Below, piece by piece: positions 45,254-53,846 of a stretch of DNA of 64,000 nt (positions are counted from its first letter, which is position 1; each line of letters starts with the position of its first letter). The stretch spans positions 6,882,001-6,946,000 of the forward strand of contig OZ253960.1 in NCBI GenBank assembly GCA_965267435.1, written 5' to 3'. Both the position numbers and the translations under genes were made by a program. Below the pieces are notes generated by a model. It searched no databases, was not told where the DNA came from, and saw only the letters and a program-made list of their open reading frames with translations. The stretch is from JAWPMT01 sp965267435 (GTDB lineage Bacteria; Bacteroidota; Bacteroidia; Cytophagales; Cyclobacteriaceae).

Positions 45254-45310
45254 TAGTTTCTATTTTGCAGTACTTACGAAGGTAGTGAATTATTTGTTTC
45301 TACAATGTAG
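45254..45310 (-). promoter_or_regulatory. Promoter of PadR module 3 with CTACAnTGTAG operator
   Basis: Read leftward, TACCTTCG (45275-45282) is a plausible -7 element, and the perfect dyad CTACAATGTAG (45300-45310) overlaps the -33 position. GCAAAATAGA downstream resembles ACAAAATAGA at the same place in module 1, suggesting a common ancestry of the two control regions. Confidence 0.5.
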
Positions 45311-45467
45311 GAGTTTTTTCGGCTGCGAGTTTTTACTTTTAAAAGCTTCAGGCGTCTTTCGCAGAGTGTTGAACTCGCTCAGGGGATAGTTCTTCATGCC
45401 TTGCTTCAACAGCGTCCAGCTTGTCCACCATGATCGCAAATGGATTACCACTCCTCGTTCCTTTTCT

Positions 45468-46541
45468 TCAAAATTCCAGCACCAACTGAGGCATTTCGGC
45501 GTCATCCAGGAAGTTGGAGATACCTACACCCAGCAGTCTGATTCCCTCGGGGCGCAAGATCGCAGCGGTAATGAGCTCGTCGATAGCCTCTGCCACCTGC
45601 TGTTTCTCTACGATGCCTGCCTCGATGGTTTTACTGCGAGTGATCTGCTGGAAGTCCCCATACTTGACCTTGACGGTGAGGGTTTTTCCGATCTTTTGTT
45701 TTTCGTATCGGCGAAAAAGCTCTTCCGTGAGCTTATCCAGTTTTTGAAGGACGTCTTCGCGGTGCATCAGGTTAGAATCGAATGTATTCTCCACGCTCAC
45801 AGACTTCCGTTCGCGGTGGGGCTTGACTTCTCTGTGATCGATGCCACGCACGATGTGGTGGTAGTACGCGCCGGCCTTGCCAAACCGTCGTGTCAGTTCA
45901 GCCAGGTCGAACTTGCGAAGATCTCTGCCAAAAAATATACCGGCCTTTTTCATCTTTTCGGCAGTGACACGGCCAATGCCGAAAAACTTATGGATAGGCA
46001 GGTTGGCTGTGAAGACATCAGCGTTTTCCGGGAGGATGACAAACAAGCCATTGGGCTTATTGACATCTGAAGCTGTCTTGGCCAGGAACTTATTAAAAGA
46101 CACACCTGCGGAGGCTGTCAGCTGGGTTGCGTCATAGATTCGTTTGCGGATTTCATTGGCGATCAACGTAGCGGAGGGCTTTCCCTTCTTGCTGTGCGTG
46201 ACATCAAGGTAGGCTTCGTCCAGCGACAGGGGCTCGACCAGATCGGTGTATTCGTAGAAGATGGAGCGTATCTGTTGACTCACATCTCTGTACTGCGAGA
46301 ATCGAGGTTTTACGAAGATCAGATCAGGGCAGTTTCGTGCCGCGATGGCGGAGGGCATGGCGGACTTGACACCAAACTTCCGTGCCTCGTAGCTGGCTGC
46401 GGCCACGACGCCTCTGTCGCTCGATCCCCCAACGGCCACAGGCTTTCCTTGCAATTCGGGATTGTCCCGTTGCTCGACGGAAGCGTAAAACGCGTCCATG
46501 TCTACGTGGATGATCTTTCTGGCGTCAGACCCTGAAACCAT
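45468..46541 (-). CDS. dinB: DNA polymerase IV, Y-family translesion polymerase
   Basis: DinB copies damaged DNA with low fidelity. The 357-residue protein has IIHVDMDAFYASVEQ with catalytic Asp14, the second acidic pair in PLSLDEAYLDVT near residue 108, a helix-hairpin-helix thumb region (FFGIGRVTAEKMKKAGI), and a little-finger domain. It ends in QLVLEF, a beta-clamp-binding motif exactly at the C-terminus. The length fits the family. It is a single minus-strand gene, and no SOS box was identified upstream by eye. Confidence 0.96.
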   Translation of the reverse strand: MVSGSDARKIIHVDMDAFYASVEQRDNPELQGKPVAVGGSSDRGVVAAASYEARKFGVKSAMPSAIAARNCPDLIFVKPRFSQYRDVSQQIRSIFYEYTDLVEPLSLDEAYLDVTHSKKGKPSATLIANEIRKRIYDATQLTASAGVSFNKFLAKTASDVNKPNGLFVILPENADVFTANLPIHKFFGIGRVTAEKMKKAGIFFGRDLRKFDLAELTRRFGKAGAYYHHIVRGIDHREVKPHRERKSVSVENTFDSNLMHREDVLQKLDKLTEELFRRYEKQKIGKTLTVKVKYGDFQQITRSKTIEAGIVEKQQVAEAIDELITAAILRPEGIRLLGVGISNFLDDAEMPQLVLEF

Positions 46542-46592
46542 ACCTTTTTTGGGTGCCTGAGTCAGTAAACGCGCCTTAGCAGCGTGTGGTTC

Positions 46593-48011
46593 TCACGCAT
46601 GCCTGGTCTCAACTTCCTGGAGGTGGCTGCGTAGGAGATGCCAGATGTTCTCCACATGATGAAACTCCAGGTGCGTCTGACCGAGCACAAGCCTGATGGC
46701 GTAGCTCCCGTGCACACGTGTGTGTGAGAGAAAAGCTTGCCCTGAAGCATTGATGTGTTGAAGCAGTTGCTCGCTCAAATGGTCAGAGGACTCGCCCGTC
46801 GCACCTTTTACGTGAAAAATCAGCACATTGAGCTTTCTTGGTATCAGCATCTCAAAATCCGCTGACTGCTTGATTTCCTGCTCGATCCAACTGGCCCACT
46901 CGATGTGTTGGCGAAGTTTTGAACGCAACCCATCTGCTCCATAGTAGCGCAGTACAAACCACAGTTTCAAAGCCCTGAACCTTCTGCCCAACTGAATGCC
47001 CCAGTCGCGATAGTCATTCACCTGCCCCCGCGTTTTGGTTTTTAGGTACTCGGGTAGGATCTCAAAGGTCTGGATGAGGGCTTCTTTGTCTTTGACGAAG
47101 TAGGCAGCGCAATCGAAGTTGGTGAAAAGCCACTTGTGTGGATTGAAAACAAAGCTGTCGGCCGTTTCCAGCCCTGTCATTAGCGACCTGTGTTCTTCAA
47201 GGATCAGGGCACTACCTGCGTAGGCCGCATCAACGTGAAACCACAAGCCAAATTCCTGACAGATATTGCCCAGGTCAGAGAGGGGGTCGAAGCCCATGGC
47301 ACCGGTCGTTCCCGATGCGCCAACCACAGCGCAAGGCAGGTAGCCCTGCTCCATATCGGATTGGATCGCCTGGCGAAGGTCTGAGGCGAGCATGCCATGT
47401 TGATCGTCCACAGGTATCTTCACAAGGTTGTCACCGCCAAAGCCGGCAATCTTCACAGCCTTTTCGATGGAACTATGTGTCTCAGAGGAGCAATAGATGC
47501 GAAGGTGTCTGTTGCCAAAGCCTTCTTTGTTGATCGCGAACTGACTGGTCTTCTCCCGTGCTGTTAGCAAGGCGACGAGAGTTGCCGTGCTGGCCGTGTC
47601 CTGGATGACGCCATGCCATTCCGTTGGCAGGGCCATGAGTTCTTTGAGCCAATCCATCATCCGTTCCTCGAGCTCTGCAGCGGCGGGTGATGTTTCCCAG
47701 ACCATGCATTGGGCGCTGATGCCCGCTGTGATGATTTCTGCCATGAAGGAGGGTATGCTGCTGTTGCCGGGAAAGTAGGCATGGAAGTGTGGGTGCTGCC
47801 AATGGGTGATGCCCGGGAGTATGATGTTGTCAAGATCCGACATCGCGTCGTCGAGGGATTCCGGAGAGGTGGGAGGGGAGGTGGGTAGTTGTCCCGAGAT
47901 TTGTCCGGGTGTTGCCTGGGACTTGACCGGCAGGTCTTTCAAGTGCTCAAAATAGTCTGCTACCCAATCTACTGCCTGGTGTCCAAGACGTCTTAATTCT
48001 TCTGTATCCAT
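46593..48011 (-). CDS. PLP-dependent aromatic-L-amino-acid decarboxylase family protein
   Basis: This group II decarboxylase of 472 residues removes CO2 from an aromatic or related amino acid. Visible features are THWQHPHFHAYFPGNSS near residue 68, the PLP-stacking region (TASTATLVALL and SSETHSSIEKAV), the aspartate in WFHVDAAYAGSA near residue 267, and the PLP lysine in NPHKW near residue 292. The C-terminal domain has RALKLWFVLRYYG and IRLVLGQTHLEFHHV. Tyrosine, DOPA, tryptophan or 5-hydroxytryptophan are the usual substrates, and the choice cannot be made here. The start codon lies within an 11-base inverted repeat, suggesting translational control. Confidence 0.93.
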   Translation of the reverse strand: MDTEELRRLGHQAVDWVADYFEHLKDLPVKSQATPGQISGQLPTSPPTSPESLDDAMSDLDNIILPGITHWQHPHFHAYFPGNSSIPSFMAEIITAGISAQCMVWETSPAAAELEERMMDWLKELMALPTEWHGVIQDTASTATLVALLTAREKTSQFAINKEGFGNRHLRIYCSSETHSSIEKAVKIAGFGGDNLVKIPVDDQHGMLASDLRQAIQSDMEQGYLPCAVVGASGTTGAMGFDPLSDLGNICQEFGLWFHVDAAYAGSALILEEHRSLMTGLETADSFVFNPHKWLFTNFDCAAYFVKDKEALIQTFEILPEYLKTKTRGQVNDYRDWGIQLGRRFRALKLWFVLRYYGADGLRSKLRQHIEWASWIEQEIKQSADFEMLIPRKLNVLIFHVKGATGESSDHLSEQLLQHINASGQAFLSHTRVHGSYAIRLVLGQTHLEFHHVENIWHLLRSHLQEVETRHA

Positions 48012-48076
48012 GAATATTTGAGGTTGTCACGGGTGCCAGTAAACCTGAATGCACACCTTTCACGTAAATATTCATG
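48009..48076 (-). promoter_or_regulatory. Inverted repeat that buries the decarboxylase start codon
   Basis: CATGAATATTT (48009-48019) and AAATATTCATG (48066-48076) are perfect reverse complements 46 bases apart. In the leftward mRNA the 3' arm ends in the ATG start codon of the decarboxylase. Pairing would hide the start, although the stem is A/U-rich. The 5' arm also contains an out-of-frame ATG. Confidence 0.45.
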
Positions 48077-48312
48077 AATAATCGCAGAAACTTGTAACCG
48101 TAAGGTCGCAAGTCAGATATAAGTAGTAGGAAAAAGGCCGGAATGCACCGGCCTAATCAATGTGTGTTTACGAAGAGATAAATACTATTTATCAAGGTCA
48201 AACTAAGGGTTTCGTGTCCTGAGGGAATTGTAAAAAAGGACTTGTAACCCTTAGGTGGTAAAAAAGCCCAGACGTGGGCAGTGAACCTATTGATTACATT
48301 TAACCGCAACTC
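48012..48312. promoter_or_regulatory. Divergent control region between decarboxylase and membrane AraC regulator
   Basis: Two copies of a box lie exactly 150 bases apart: ACTTGTAACCGTAAGGT at 48090 and ACTTGTAACCCTTAGGT at 48240. The first belongs to a 24-base imperfect palindrome (48090-48113). Two hairpins, GGCCGG/CCGGCC (48136-48153) and GCCC/GGGC (48266-48279), are each preceded by an A-run and so resemble leftward terminators or attenuators. AATTGTAAAAAAG lies at 48226-48238. Confidence 0.5.
48226..48238 (+). repeat. AATTGTAAAAAAG motif, copy 1
   Basis: This 13-base motif lies 75 bases upstream of the membrane AraC regulator gene. Exact copies occur at 49406-49418 (minus strand) and 59876-59888. 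Confidence 0.5.
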
Positions 48313-49377
48313 ATGGTAGTAGGGACGATTATTCTTTCCATTGGTATTTTCAATGGCATAATGCTGTCTGTCATCCTATGGATGAATAAAAGACAACGGT
48401 TTTTAGCTGTTGGTATACTTGTCTATTCTCTTTTACTTCTTAAATATTTAGGCTACTGGGTGGAATTTCTACCTGAGCATCAGATTCTTGCGGAACAGCT
48501 TCGGTCCACTGAGCTATTGATGGGCCCTTTGATCCTGGGGGGCATTCTACGCATGCAGGGCCTGCGTTTGACCAGGGAATGGCTTCATTACGTACCTTTT
48601 CTCATTCTCGTTTTGATACTAGCGGTCTACACTGCTGCGCAAATTGGCGCTTATGGGAGCGTAAGCCCATTCTTTCCAGATAGGACGATGCAAATCAAAC
48701 TTGCCCATGAGTTGGTCTATTTGGCTTATGTGATGATCACCTTGAAGAAATGGAGCAGACCACTTATTCTATTGGTGGGTTTTTTCGCCTTACAGTGGAT
48801 CATTAGTGTCTTCTACGCCATCTTCAGGTTTGACCAGTCGCTGGAGGTGGTCAACATCATTCTCTTTGCGGGGATGTCTTTTGCGATCAATTACCTGGCA
48901 TTTATTGCTCTGCGAAATACAAGTCTGTTTACTAAAGAGCAAAATGAGGAAGTACCTACCGACACCGAGCCAGTAGCGAGTGCAAACAGAGTGCAAAGCG
49001 AGGAGCCAGTTAGAATAGATATTGACCTACAGCCGATATTTGATGATATCGCACAGGTCCTGGAGGTTCAACGCCTTTATCTTAATCACAACCTAAAGAT
49101 TTCAGGCGTTTCTGAGAAGTTGAAGATCCAGGAGAAGCTCATCTCCAAAGCTGTGAACGAACACGCAGGTGAAAATTTTAATGCCTACATCAATAGGTTT
49201 CGCGTGGACCACGCGGCGAGCCTGATCATCAGTGATACTCATAGCCATTTCACAATTGACGCGATTGCCGAGGAATCCGGCTTCGCCAATAAAGTGTCTT
49301 TCTATAAGGCGTTTAAGCGTGTGAAAGGCGTTTCCCCATCGGAGTTTCGAAAAGAAAACAGCGACGCTGTTGAATAA
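48313..49377 (+). CDS. Membrane-anchored AraC family regulator
   Basis: The 354-residue protein has six or seven membrane segments in residues 1-200 and an acidic linker (about 205-240). The C-terminal AraC/XylS DNA-binding domain spans residues 255-350, with LKISGVSEKLKIQEKLISKAVNEHAGENFNAYINRFRV as the first helix-turn-helix and IDAIAEESGFANKVSFYKAFKRVKGVSPSEFRK as the second. This membrane-sensor AraC design is common in Bacteroidota. It is divergent from the decarboxylase gene across a site-rich 301-base region and may regulate that gene, its own expression, or the uptake loci downstream. The signal is unknown. Confidence 0.92.
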   Translation: MVVGTIILSIGIFNGIMLSVILWMNKRQRFLAVGILVYSLLLLKYLGYWVEFLPEHQILAEQLRSTELLMGPLILGGILRMQGLRLTREWLHYVPFLILVLILAVYTAAQIGAYGSVSPFFPDRTMQIKLAHELVYLAYVMITLKKWSRPLILLVGFFALQWIISVFYAIFRFDQSLEVVNIILFAGMSFAINYLAFIALRNTSLFTKEQNEEVPTDTEPVASANRVQSEEPVRIDIDLQPIFDDIAQVLEVQRLYLNHNLKISGVSEKLKIQEKLISKAVNEHAGENFNAYINRFRVDHAASLIISDTHSHFTIDAIAEESGFANKVSFYKAFKRVKGVSPSEFRKENSDAVE

Positions 49378-49405
49378 CAGCTTTCTTCCGGAATACCCTA
49401 CCCGT

Positions 49406-49418
49406 CTTTTTTACAATT
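49406..49418 (-). repeat. AATTGTAAAAAAG motif, copy 2
   Basis: This exact copy is read on the minus strand, between the membrane AraC gene and the soluble AraC gene starting at 49557. Confidence 0.5.
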
Positions 49419-49471
49419 TGTAAACAATCGCTTCATTTCTGTAAATATTCCTGATTCTTAACAGCGTAATC

Positions 49472-49488
49472 GGAATAGTTAACATTCC
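49472..49488. promoter_or_regulatory. GGAAT/ATTCC dyad upstream of AraC gene 1
   Basis: GGAATAGTTAACATTCC is a 17-base inverted repeat with a GTTAAC core, 69 bases before the AraC start. It is a candidate regulator-binding site, with no second copy seen. Confidence 0.35.
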
Positions 49489-49556
49489 TCGCTAAAAAAA
49501 GATAAGTGTCCGGGGGGGCTTAGTCGTATTGTACAAAAAGGTCAAAAACTAACAAT

Positions 49557-50393
49557 ATGAATGTTATCCAACTCACACCTCCGCAGGAAATGGAATCTGT
49601 GCACGGCATCTGGCGAGTGGAGCTAGATGGAAGAAAAGCCCGCTACGGATACTATTACCTACCTGACAACTATTCAGAGATTATTATCGTGCTGAAGGGT
49701 GCCTTTCAGCGATATGTCATAGGGACCAGGCAGAAGGCACTCATGGAAGAGGGCCAGTGCTACCTCGCACCAGCGAGAAGTAAGGGTACGATCCTCTATG
49801 CCAATGAGGACACTACCTTCCTTGTGTTGAAGCTCCACCCCAACCTTCACAACGCCATCATCCACAACAAAGACTTCGAGTCTCGCAATGATGTGAGGGA
49901 GATCCACCTGGGTGATTATATGGATCGCAGGTGGGACATGGCGGTCACCTCTCAAAATGAGATGTTCCTTCTGGAGCGATTGTATGAGTACCTCGAGGAG
50001 AGGTATCAATTCTCACGCGGCGGTGATCCAGTAATCGCTGAGTGCATTGAGATCATAAGGGAGCGTCATGGAAATGTGAAGGTGAAGGATCTCAATCAAA
50101 TGGTGGGCGTATGTAAGTCTACCCTGGAGGAGAAATTCAACAAGGAATTGGGTCTCAGCCCCAAGGAATTTTGTAAGATCGAAAAGATCAATTTCTTCCT
50201 ATCCAACTATCAGGTCTACCAGGACGAAATGACGCTGACGCAGCTCACGTTTAAGAGCGGCTATTATGATCAGAGTCACTTGATCAAAGAGTTCCGCTAT
50301 TTCGTGGACCTGAGCCCTCGTAAGTACCTCAAACAAGTAAATAAGCTGGATCTGCGGAGTACTACCCTACCGGCGATTGCTCTTGCTGGGTAA
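49557..50393 (+). CDS. AraC family regulator, paralogue 1
   Basis: This soluble 278-residue regulator has an N-terminal cupin-like sensor (about residues 10-125, with RYVIGTRQKALMEEGQCYLAP) and a C-terminal AraC DNA-binding domain (about 170-265, ending in SGYYDQSHLIKEFRYFVDLSPRKYL). It is about two thirds identical by eye to the regulator at 60515, with the last 60 residues almost the same, so the two arose by duplication and may bind similar sites. It is convergent with a two-gene operon encoding an outer membrane barrel and a small exported protein. Confidence 0.92.
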   Translation: MNVIQLTPPQEMESVHGIWRVELDGRKARYGYYYLPDNYSEIIIVLKGAFQRYVIGTRQKALMEEGQCYLAPARSKGTILYANEDTTFLVLKLHPNLHNAIIHNKDFESRNDVREIHLGDYMDRRWDMAVTSQNEMFLLERLYEYLEERYQFSRGGDPVIAECIEIIRERHGNVKVKDLNQMVGVCKSTLEEKFNKELGLSPKEFCKIEKINFFLSNYQVYQDEMTLTQLTFKSGYYDQSHLIKEFRYFVDLSPRKYLKQVNKLDLRSTTLPAIALAG

Positions 50394-50410
50394 AGAGCGG
50401 TAGAGAAATA

Positions 50411-50448
50411 GGCCATTCAATAGATCATGAATGGCCTTGTTGCTTTAT
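50411..50448 (+). terminator. Terminator after AraC gene 1
   Basis: GGCCATTCA (50411-50419) pairs perfectly with TGAATGGCC (50428-50436), followed by a loose T-rich stretch. It separates two convergent transcripts. Confidence 0.65.
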
Positions 50449-50452
50449 TGTA

Positions 50453-51190
50453 TCAGAGCTCGAACAAGAAGCCGTACCCGACATTGAAAGTGATGTTGTA
50501 CTGACTGGTCTGAACATTGGCCATTTCCTCCTGCACGTAATCCTGGCTAAAATCGAACGAGTCAAGGAAATAGGTCAATCCGGTCTGGAAGTACTGATTC
50601 TCCTTGGCCATGAATTTGAAATCGAAGGAGAATGCCAGTGAGCTTCTGTCAACGAAGATGTCGTTGTAGGTCAGTTCACTGTCAAAAATGATGGAATTTT
50701 CTATGAAGGTGTCCTTGTTGGAGAAGCGCCAGAACAGGTATTCCACTCTGGGAGTCACGTAAATGGTTTTCCCTATTTTTTGGTTGTACTCGACGTAGAA
50801 CCCAACGTAGTTCTTATTGTTGGGCCAGTCCTGAGCGTCTTCAGTAAGTACACGGCCGCGGTCATTATTACCGCTGAGACTGTTGATGACCACACTTTCC
50901 ACATTGGAATCTTTCAACGTGCCCAGGTAGGCATGTCCCCCTACACCGAAATTTTTGAAGTTGTAGCCCAGGCGGAGAGAGAAGTACGAATAGAACAAGT
51001 CACTTCGAAACGACCTGAATGAGGCCGTACTGTTCTCGTTTCCTGGTGCCTGGCTTACGACATCATACATGACCTCAGCAGCGCCAGGGCCGATCCCGAG
51101 ATTTGCTGAGAAATTGATGCCGTTGTCGAAATACTGCGCGCTTGCAGCGAAGCAGGCGAGTATACTGATGCTGGTAATTATTTGTCTCAT
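50453..51190 (-). CDS. Outer membrane beta-barrel-like protein
   Basis: The 245-residue protein starts at ATG 51190 with a signal peptide (ISILACFAASAQ). The mature part shows alternating amphipathic strands with aromatic girdles (LFYSYFSLRLGYNFKNFGVGGHAYLG, IYVTPRVEYLFWRF, LAFSFDFKFMAKENQYFQTGLTYFL) and a C-terminal strand ending ITFNVGYGFLFEL, as in small outer membrane barrels. It follows the gene at 51249-51932 by 58 bases on the same strand. No specific porin family was recognised. Confidence 0.8.
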   Translation of the reverse strand: MRQIITSISILACFAASAQYFDNGINFSANLGIGPGAAEVMYDVVSQAPGNENSTASFRSFRSDLFYSYFSLRLGYNFKNFGVGGHAYLGTLKDSNVESVVINSLSGNNDRGRVLTEDAQDWPNNKNYVGFYVEYNQKIGKTIYVTPRVEYLFWRFSNKDTFIENSIIFDSELTYNDIFVDRSSLAFSFDFKFMAKENQYFQTGLTYFLDSFDFSQDYVQEEMANVQTSQYNITFNVGYGFLFEL

Positions 51191-51248
51191 TACTTTGGAA
51201 TTTGATTGTTGTGGAGTTGATGCCTTTGTGTTTGTTCTTGTTCTCACC

Positions 51249-51932
51249 CTAGATCTTGGCTACGTAATCCTGGGCAGATTCGATGGTTTTAAGCTTGACC
51301 TTTTTGCTCTTTTCGTAGCCGATGCCAAGCTCCTGTAGTGCCTGTACATTCTTTCGGTGATTATTGTATAGACGGGCTACGCCTTGATCGTTGGCGATAT
51401 ACACCTCTTCCTTGTGGATCAGTTCGAAGTCCCTGGATCCAACACCCACACCTTCTACATACGTCGGGTCTTTCTTGTAGCAATAATAGCGTTTGTAGAT
51501 CGTGGCCTGGTCGTATTGCGCCAGCACCTCCATGAATCCCTCTACATAGAGCGTGGGAAATTTGTTTTCAATGGCCACATACTCTTTGCCCTCGGAGGTG
51601 CGAATGGACTCGAGTGTGTAGGAGGGGAGTCTGAGGTGTCTGCCGCCCTTTTGGATTTCCACCTCGTTGTCATGGGTATTGAGTAGAATTTCAAGGTTAT
51701 CAACTAGCTGTCCGTCTTTCGTCAGCACCTCCCCACTTACCCATTCTTCGCTGAGATAGGGAGTGCCTTTCACTCCAGGGAGTGGCGGTCGCTTACCAAT
51801 CATGGTTGAATTGGACAAATTGAAGAACTCCATCTTTTCCACGCTGGTGTCAACTTGCGCCGTGAGTTGCGAGACGCCTGTTGTGACAAAAGCAAGTGTG
51901 ATGATCCCTGTAAATAGTATATTTTGCTTCAT
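51249..51932 (-). CDS. Exported protein of an uptake-locus-associated family, paralogue 1
   Basis: The 227-residue protein has a signal peptide (TLAFVTTGVSQLTAQ). The mature N-terminal part carries GTPYLSEEWVSGEVLTKDGQLVDNLEILLNTHDNEVEI, which aligns with the equivalent segment of the protein at 61439-62155 (GSTYINDDWQRAEMILRDGKVLSGVQVRYD). The C-terminal parts share a Lys-rich helical ending. The strand-rich start resembles small domains found in Bacteroidota exported proteins of unknown role. It heads an operon with the barrel protein; both paralogues adjoin an AraC gene of the same pair. Confidence 0.7.
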   Translation of the reverse strand: MKQNILFTGIITLAFVTTGVSQLTAQVDTSVEKMEFFNLSNSTMIGKRPPLPGVKGTPYLSEEWVSGEVLTKDGQLVDNLEILLNTHDNEVEIQKGGRHLRLPSYTLESIRTSEGKEYVAIENKFPTLYVEGFMEVLAQYDQATIYKRYYCYKKDPTYVEGVGVGSRDFELIHKEEVYIANDQGVARLYNNHRKNVQALQELGIGYEKSKKVKLKTIESAQDYVAKI

Positions 51933-52150
51933 TTCCTCGTTAGTTTTTTGAGATGGGCAAAAGGTTGCCCGATGCTTATTTTTGGCTCAGGTGTTGCTCG
52001 GTGGGCATGAATTTTCCACGTTCAATGAAAAGAGAAATTCGCCCAAATAATTGTAAAAGAAGTCTGCCTATTTCTCACGAAACAACTAATGGATACACTC
52101 CCACTAGTTGTTACGTCGCATCCTCTTCTGGATGCTACTGAGTGCCAAGG

Positions 52151-53770
52151 CTAATTGAAAAGATACTTTTTGCTCCATACTTCCCCTGTCCGACTGGTCA
52201 CTATCAGCACATAAACGCCACTTTTGAGACTTGATGTGCTGACATACGTGCGACGCACTCGCTCCTGGATGCCGGTATGGACCTCAATTTGGGGTCTGCC
52301 CAGGAGATCAATGAGTTGGATAGACTGCAGTCCCTGGGCGAACTCAATTTCCAATGTACGATCATAATAACTGACGTTGAGTTGACTTTCCGGACTGGGT
52401 GTTCCCAGTATTACCGGGCAGTCATTGCCTTCGAGGCGCCCCTCGTTGGTAAGCTCGCCCAACCCCGGGTAGTCTATGGGTAACTTCTCGACACGGAAGT
52501 TGAAACCCGGGGCGGATTCAGTGTCATTCCAACAGAAGATGGAGCCGTCACCCCCGACAGGTACTCGATATTCCCAGACGCGCTCTTGCTGAGCATTGAG
52601 CTCAAAAACATCCCCCTGCACGCCAGAGCAAACCAAAATATTGCCATTGGGTAGCACTTGTGCGCTGGATACAAATGCGGAATACAGATCAGTGGGTGTC
52701 TCAGAAGTGTAGGTCCATTCCGCCTGCTCAGGGCCATAGGCTTCGTTACTCGTCAGGTCATAGTTGAACTCCCCATCCCAGGGGGTAGCAATGATATCTA
52801 CCGAAGAGATAAATCCCTCTGGTCGTGTCCTGCCGTTGTTGAATACGATGATCTTCCAGTCATCGCCTTGCTTGAGCCATTTTGGGCTGTGCTGGTAGTA
52901 CAATCTACGGTCGTCGATAGTACCCCGCCTATAAGCCATGGGATTGCCCCAGCGATATAGAAGATCACCCCCGCGCCCCGCATTTCCGCCTTCGCTGGAA
53001 GCCGCTTCTTCGGTCGTAGTACTGTGGTCGATGACCCAGACTTCGTCAAACTCTGGTATGCTGAGCATGATTTGATCCAATTCGGCATTGTAGGCCATGG
53101 CATTGGCATGCAGCCAGTCAGGCACAGTGTCATTATCGTAGTTGATGTCGATCAACCCCGCATTGATAGCCGGGTCCCCAAAGTTCGGTTTCGAGTCGTC
53201 GAAATCCTGTACAAGATGGTCCCAAACGTACCATTCCCACACTACCTCGACCTCGTTCGTGCCAACCGGCCGTAGTTCTACTACCTTTTCGGACCAGATG
53301 CCCTCATCTCCGAGGGTGGAAGGATCCCGTCCCACTTCGATGGCCTCTTCTACCGTGCGTGCTTCCCAAACAAGGGCGAGGATGTTGCCATTGGGTAGGT
53401 ACTGGTAGTCATGATGAAACTTCTCTTCGGCATTCGACAAGGTATACTCCCAGCTGACTGTGCCGTCCCATTCTACCAACTGTAGTAGACCTCCGCGGCC
53501 ACCTCCGAATGGGTAATCGTCATTGACACGGCCAGATCGCAGCAGTTGACCGTTTTCTAGTAAATAGACTGCTATTCCCGGATTATTAGTGCCCGGCCAT
53601 GTGTGTACCAGTTCCCCCTGGTTATTGATGAGATAGGTGTCTGTGGAGCCATTGGGATGAAACAATGTCACACCTTCATACGCTTCGCTTGTGAGGTTGA
53701 GCGTACCAAACTGGCAATAGGCGGCTAGATGAATCACGATTGCCAGTGCTGTTGTCAGAAATCTCTTCAT
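52151..53770 (-). CDS. Arylsulfotransferase-like protein with T9SS sorting domain
   Basis: The 539-residue protein has a signal peptide (LTTALAIVIHLAAYCQ), a six-bladed propeller-like body of the arylsulfate sulfotransferase (ASST) family, and a C-terminal T9SS sorting domain (about residues 450-539, ending SGVYVLIVTSRTGEVWSKKYLFN in part). Family motifs include HHDYQYLPNGNILALVW, DWLHANAMAYN and YYQHSPKWL, which supply conserved histidines. ATG 53770 is preferred to the TTG upstream. ASST enzymes move sulfate between phenolic compounds, but many Bacteroidota members are untested. It lies downstream of the SusC-SusD-lipoprotein operon, separated by a terminator. Confidence 0.82.
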   Translation of the reverse strand: MKRFLTTALAIVIHLAAYCQFGTLNLTSEAYEGVTLFHPNGSTDTYLINNQGELVHTWPGTNNPGIAVYLLENGQLLRSGRVNDDYPFGGGRGGLLQLVEWDGTVSWEYTLSNAEEKFHHDYQYLPNGNILALVWEARTVEEAIEVGRDPSTLGDEGIWSEKVVELRPVGTNEVEVVWEWYVWDHLVQDFDDSKPNFGDPAINAGLIDINYDNDTVPDWLHANAMAYNAELDQIMLSIPEFDEVWVIDHSTTTEEAASSEGGNAGRGGDLLYRWGNPMAYRRGTIDDRRLYYQHSPKWLKQGDDWKIIVFNNGRTRPEGFISSVDIIATPWDGEFNYDLTSNEAYGPEQAEWTYTSETPTDLYSAFVSSAQVLPNGNILVCSGVQGDVFELNAQQERVWEYRVPVGGDGSIFCWNDTESAPGFNFRVEKLPIDYPGLGELTNEGRLEGNDCPVILGTPSPESQLNVSYYDRTLEIEFAQGLQSIQLIDLLGRPQIEVHTGIQERVRRTYVSTSSLKSGVYVLIVTSRTGEVWSKKYLFN

Positions 53771-53792
53771 AAACTTAGATGTCAATGGTTGT

Positions 53793-53822
53793 AAAAAAAG
53801 GTGCCTCGTAACAAGGCACCTT
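53793..53822 (-). terminator. Terminator after the SusC-SusD-lipoprotein operon
   Basis: AAGGTGCCT (53798-53806) pairs perfectly with AGGCACCTT (53814-53822). On the leftward transcript the hairpin is followed by a run of T residues (complement of A-run 53793-53799). It ends the lipoprotein gene and insulates the sulfotransferase gene. Confidence 0.88.
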
Positions 53823-53846
53823 CTAAAAAATCAGTATTTGTTGTCC

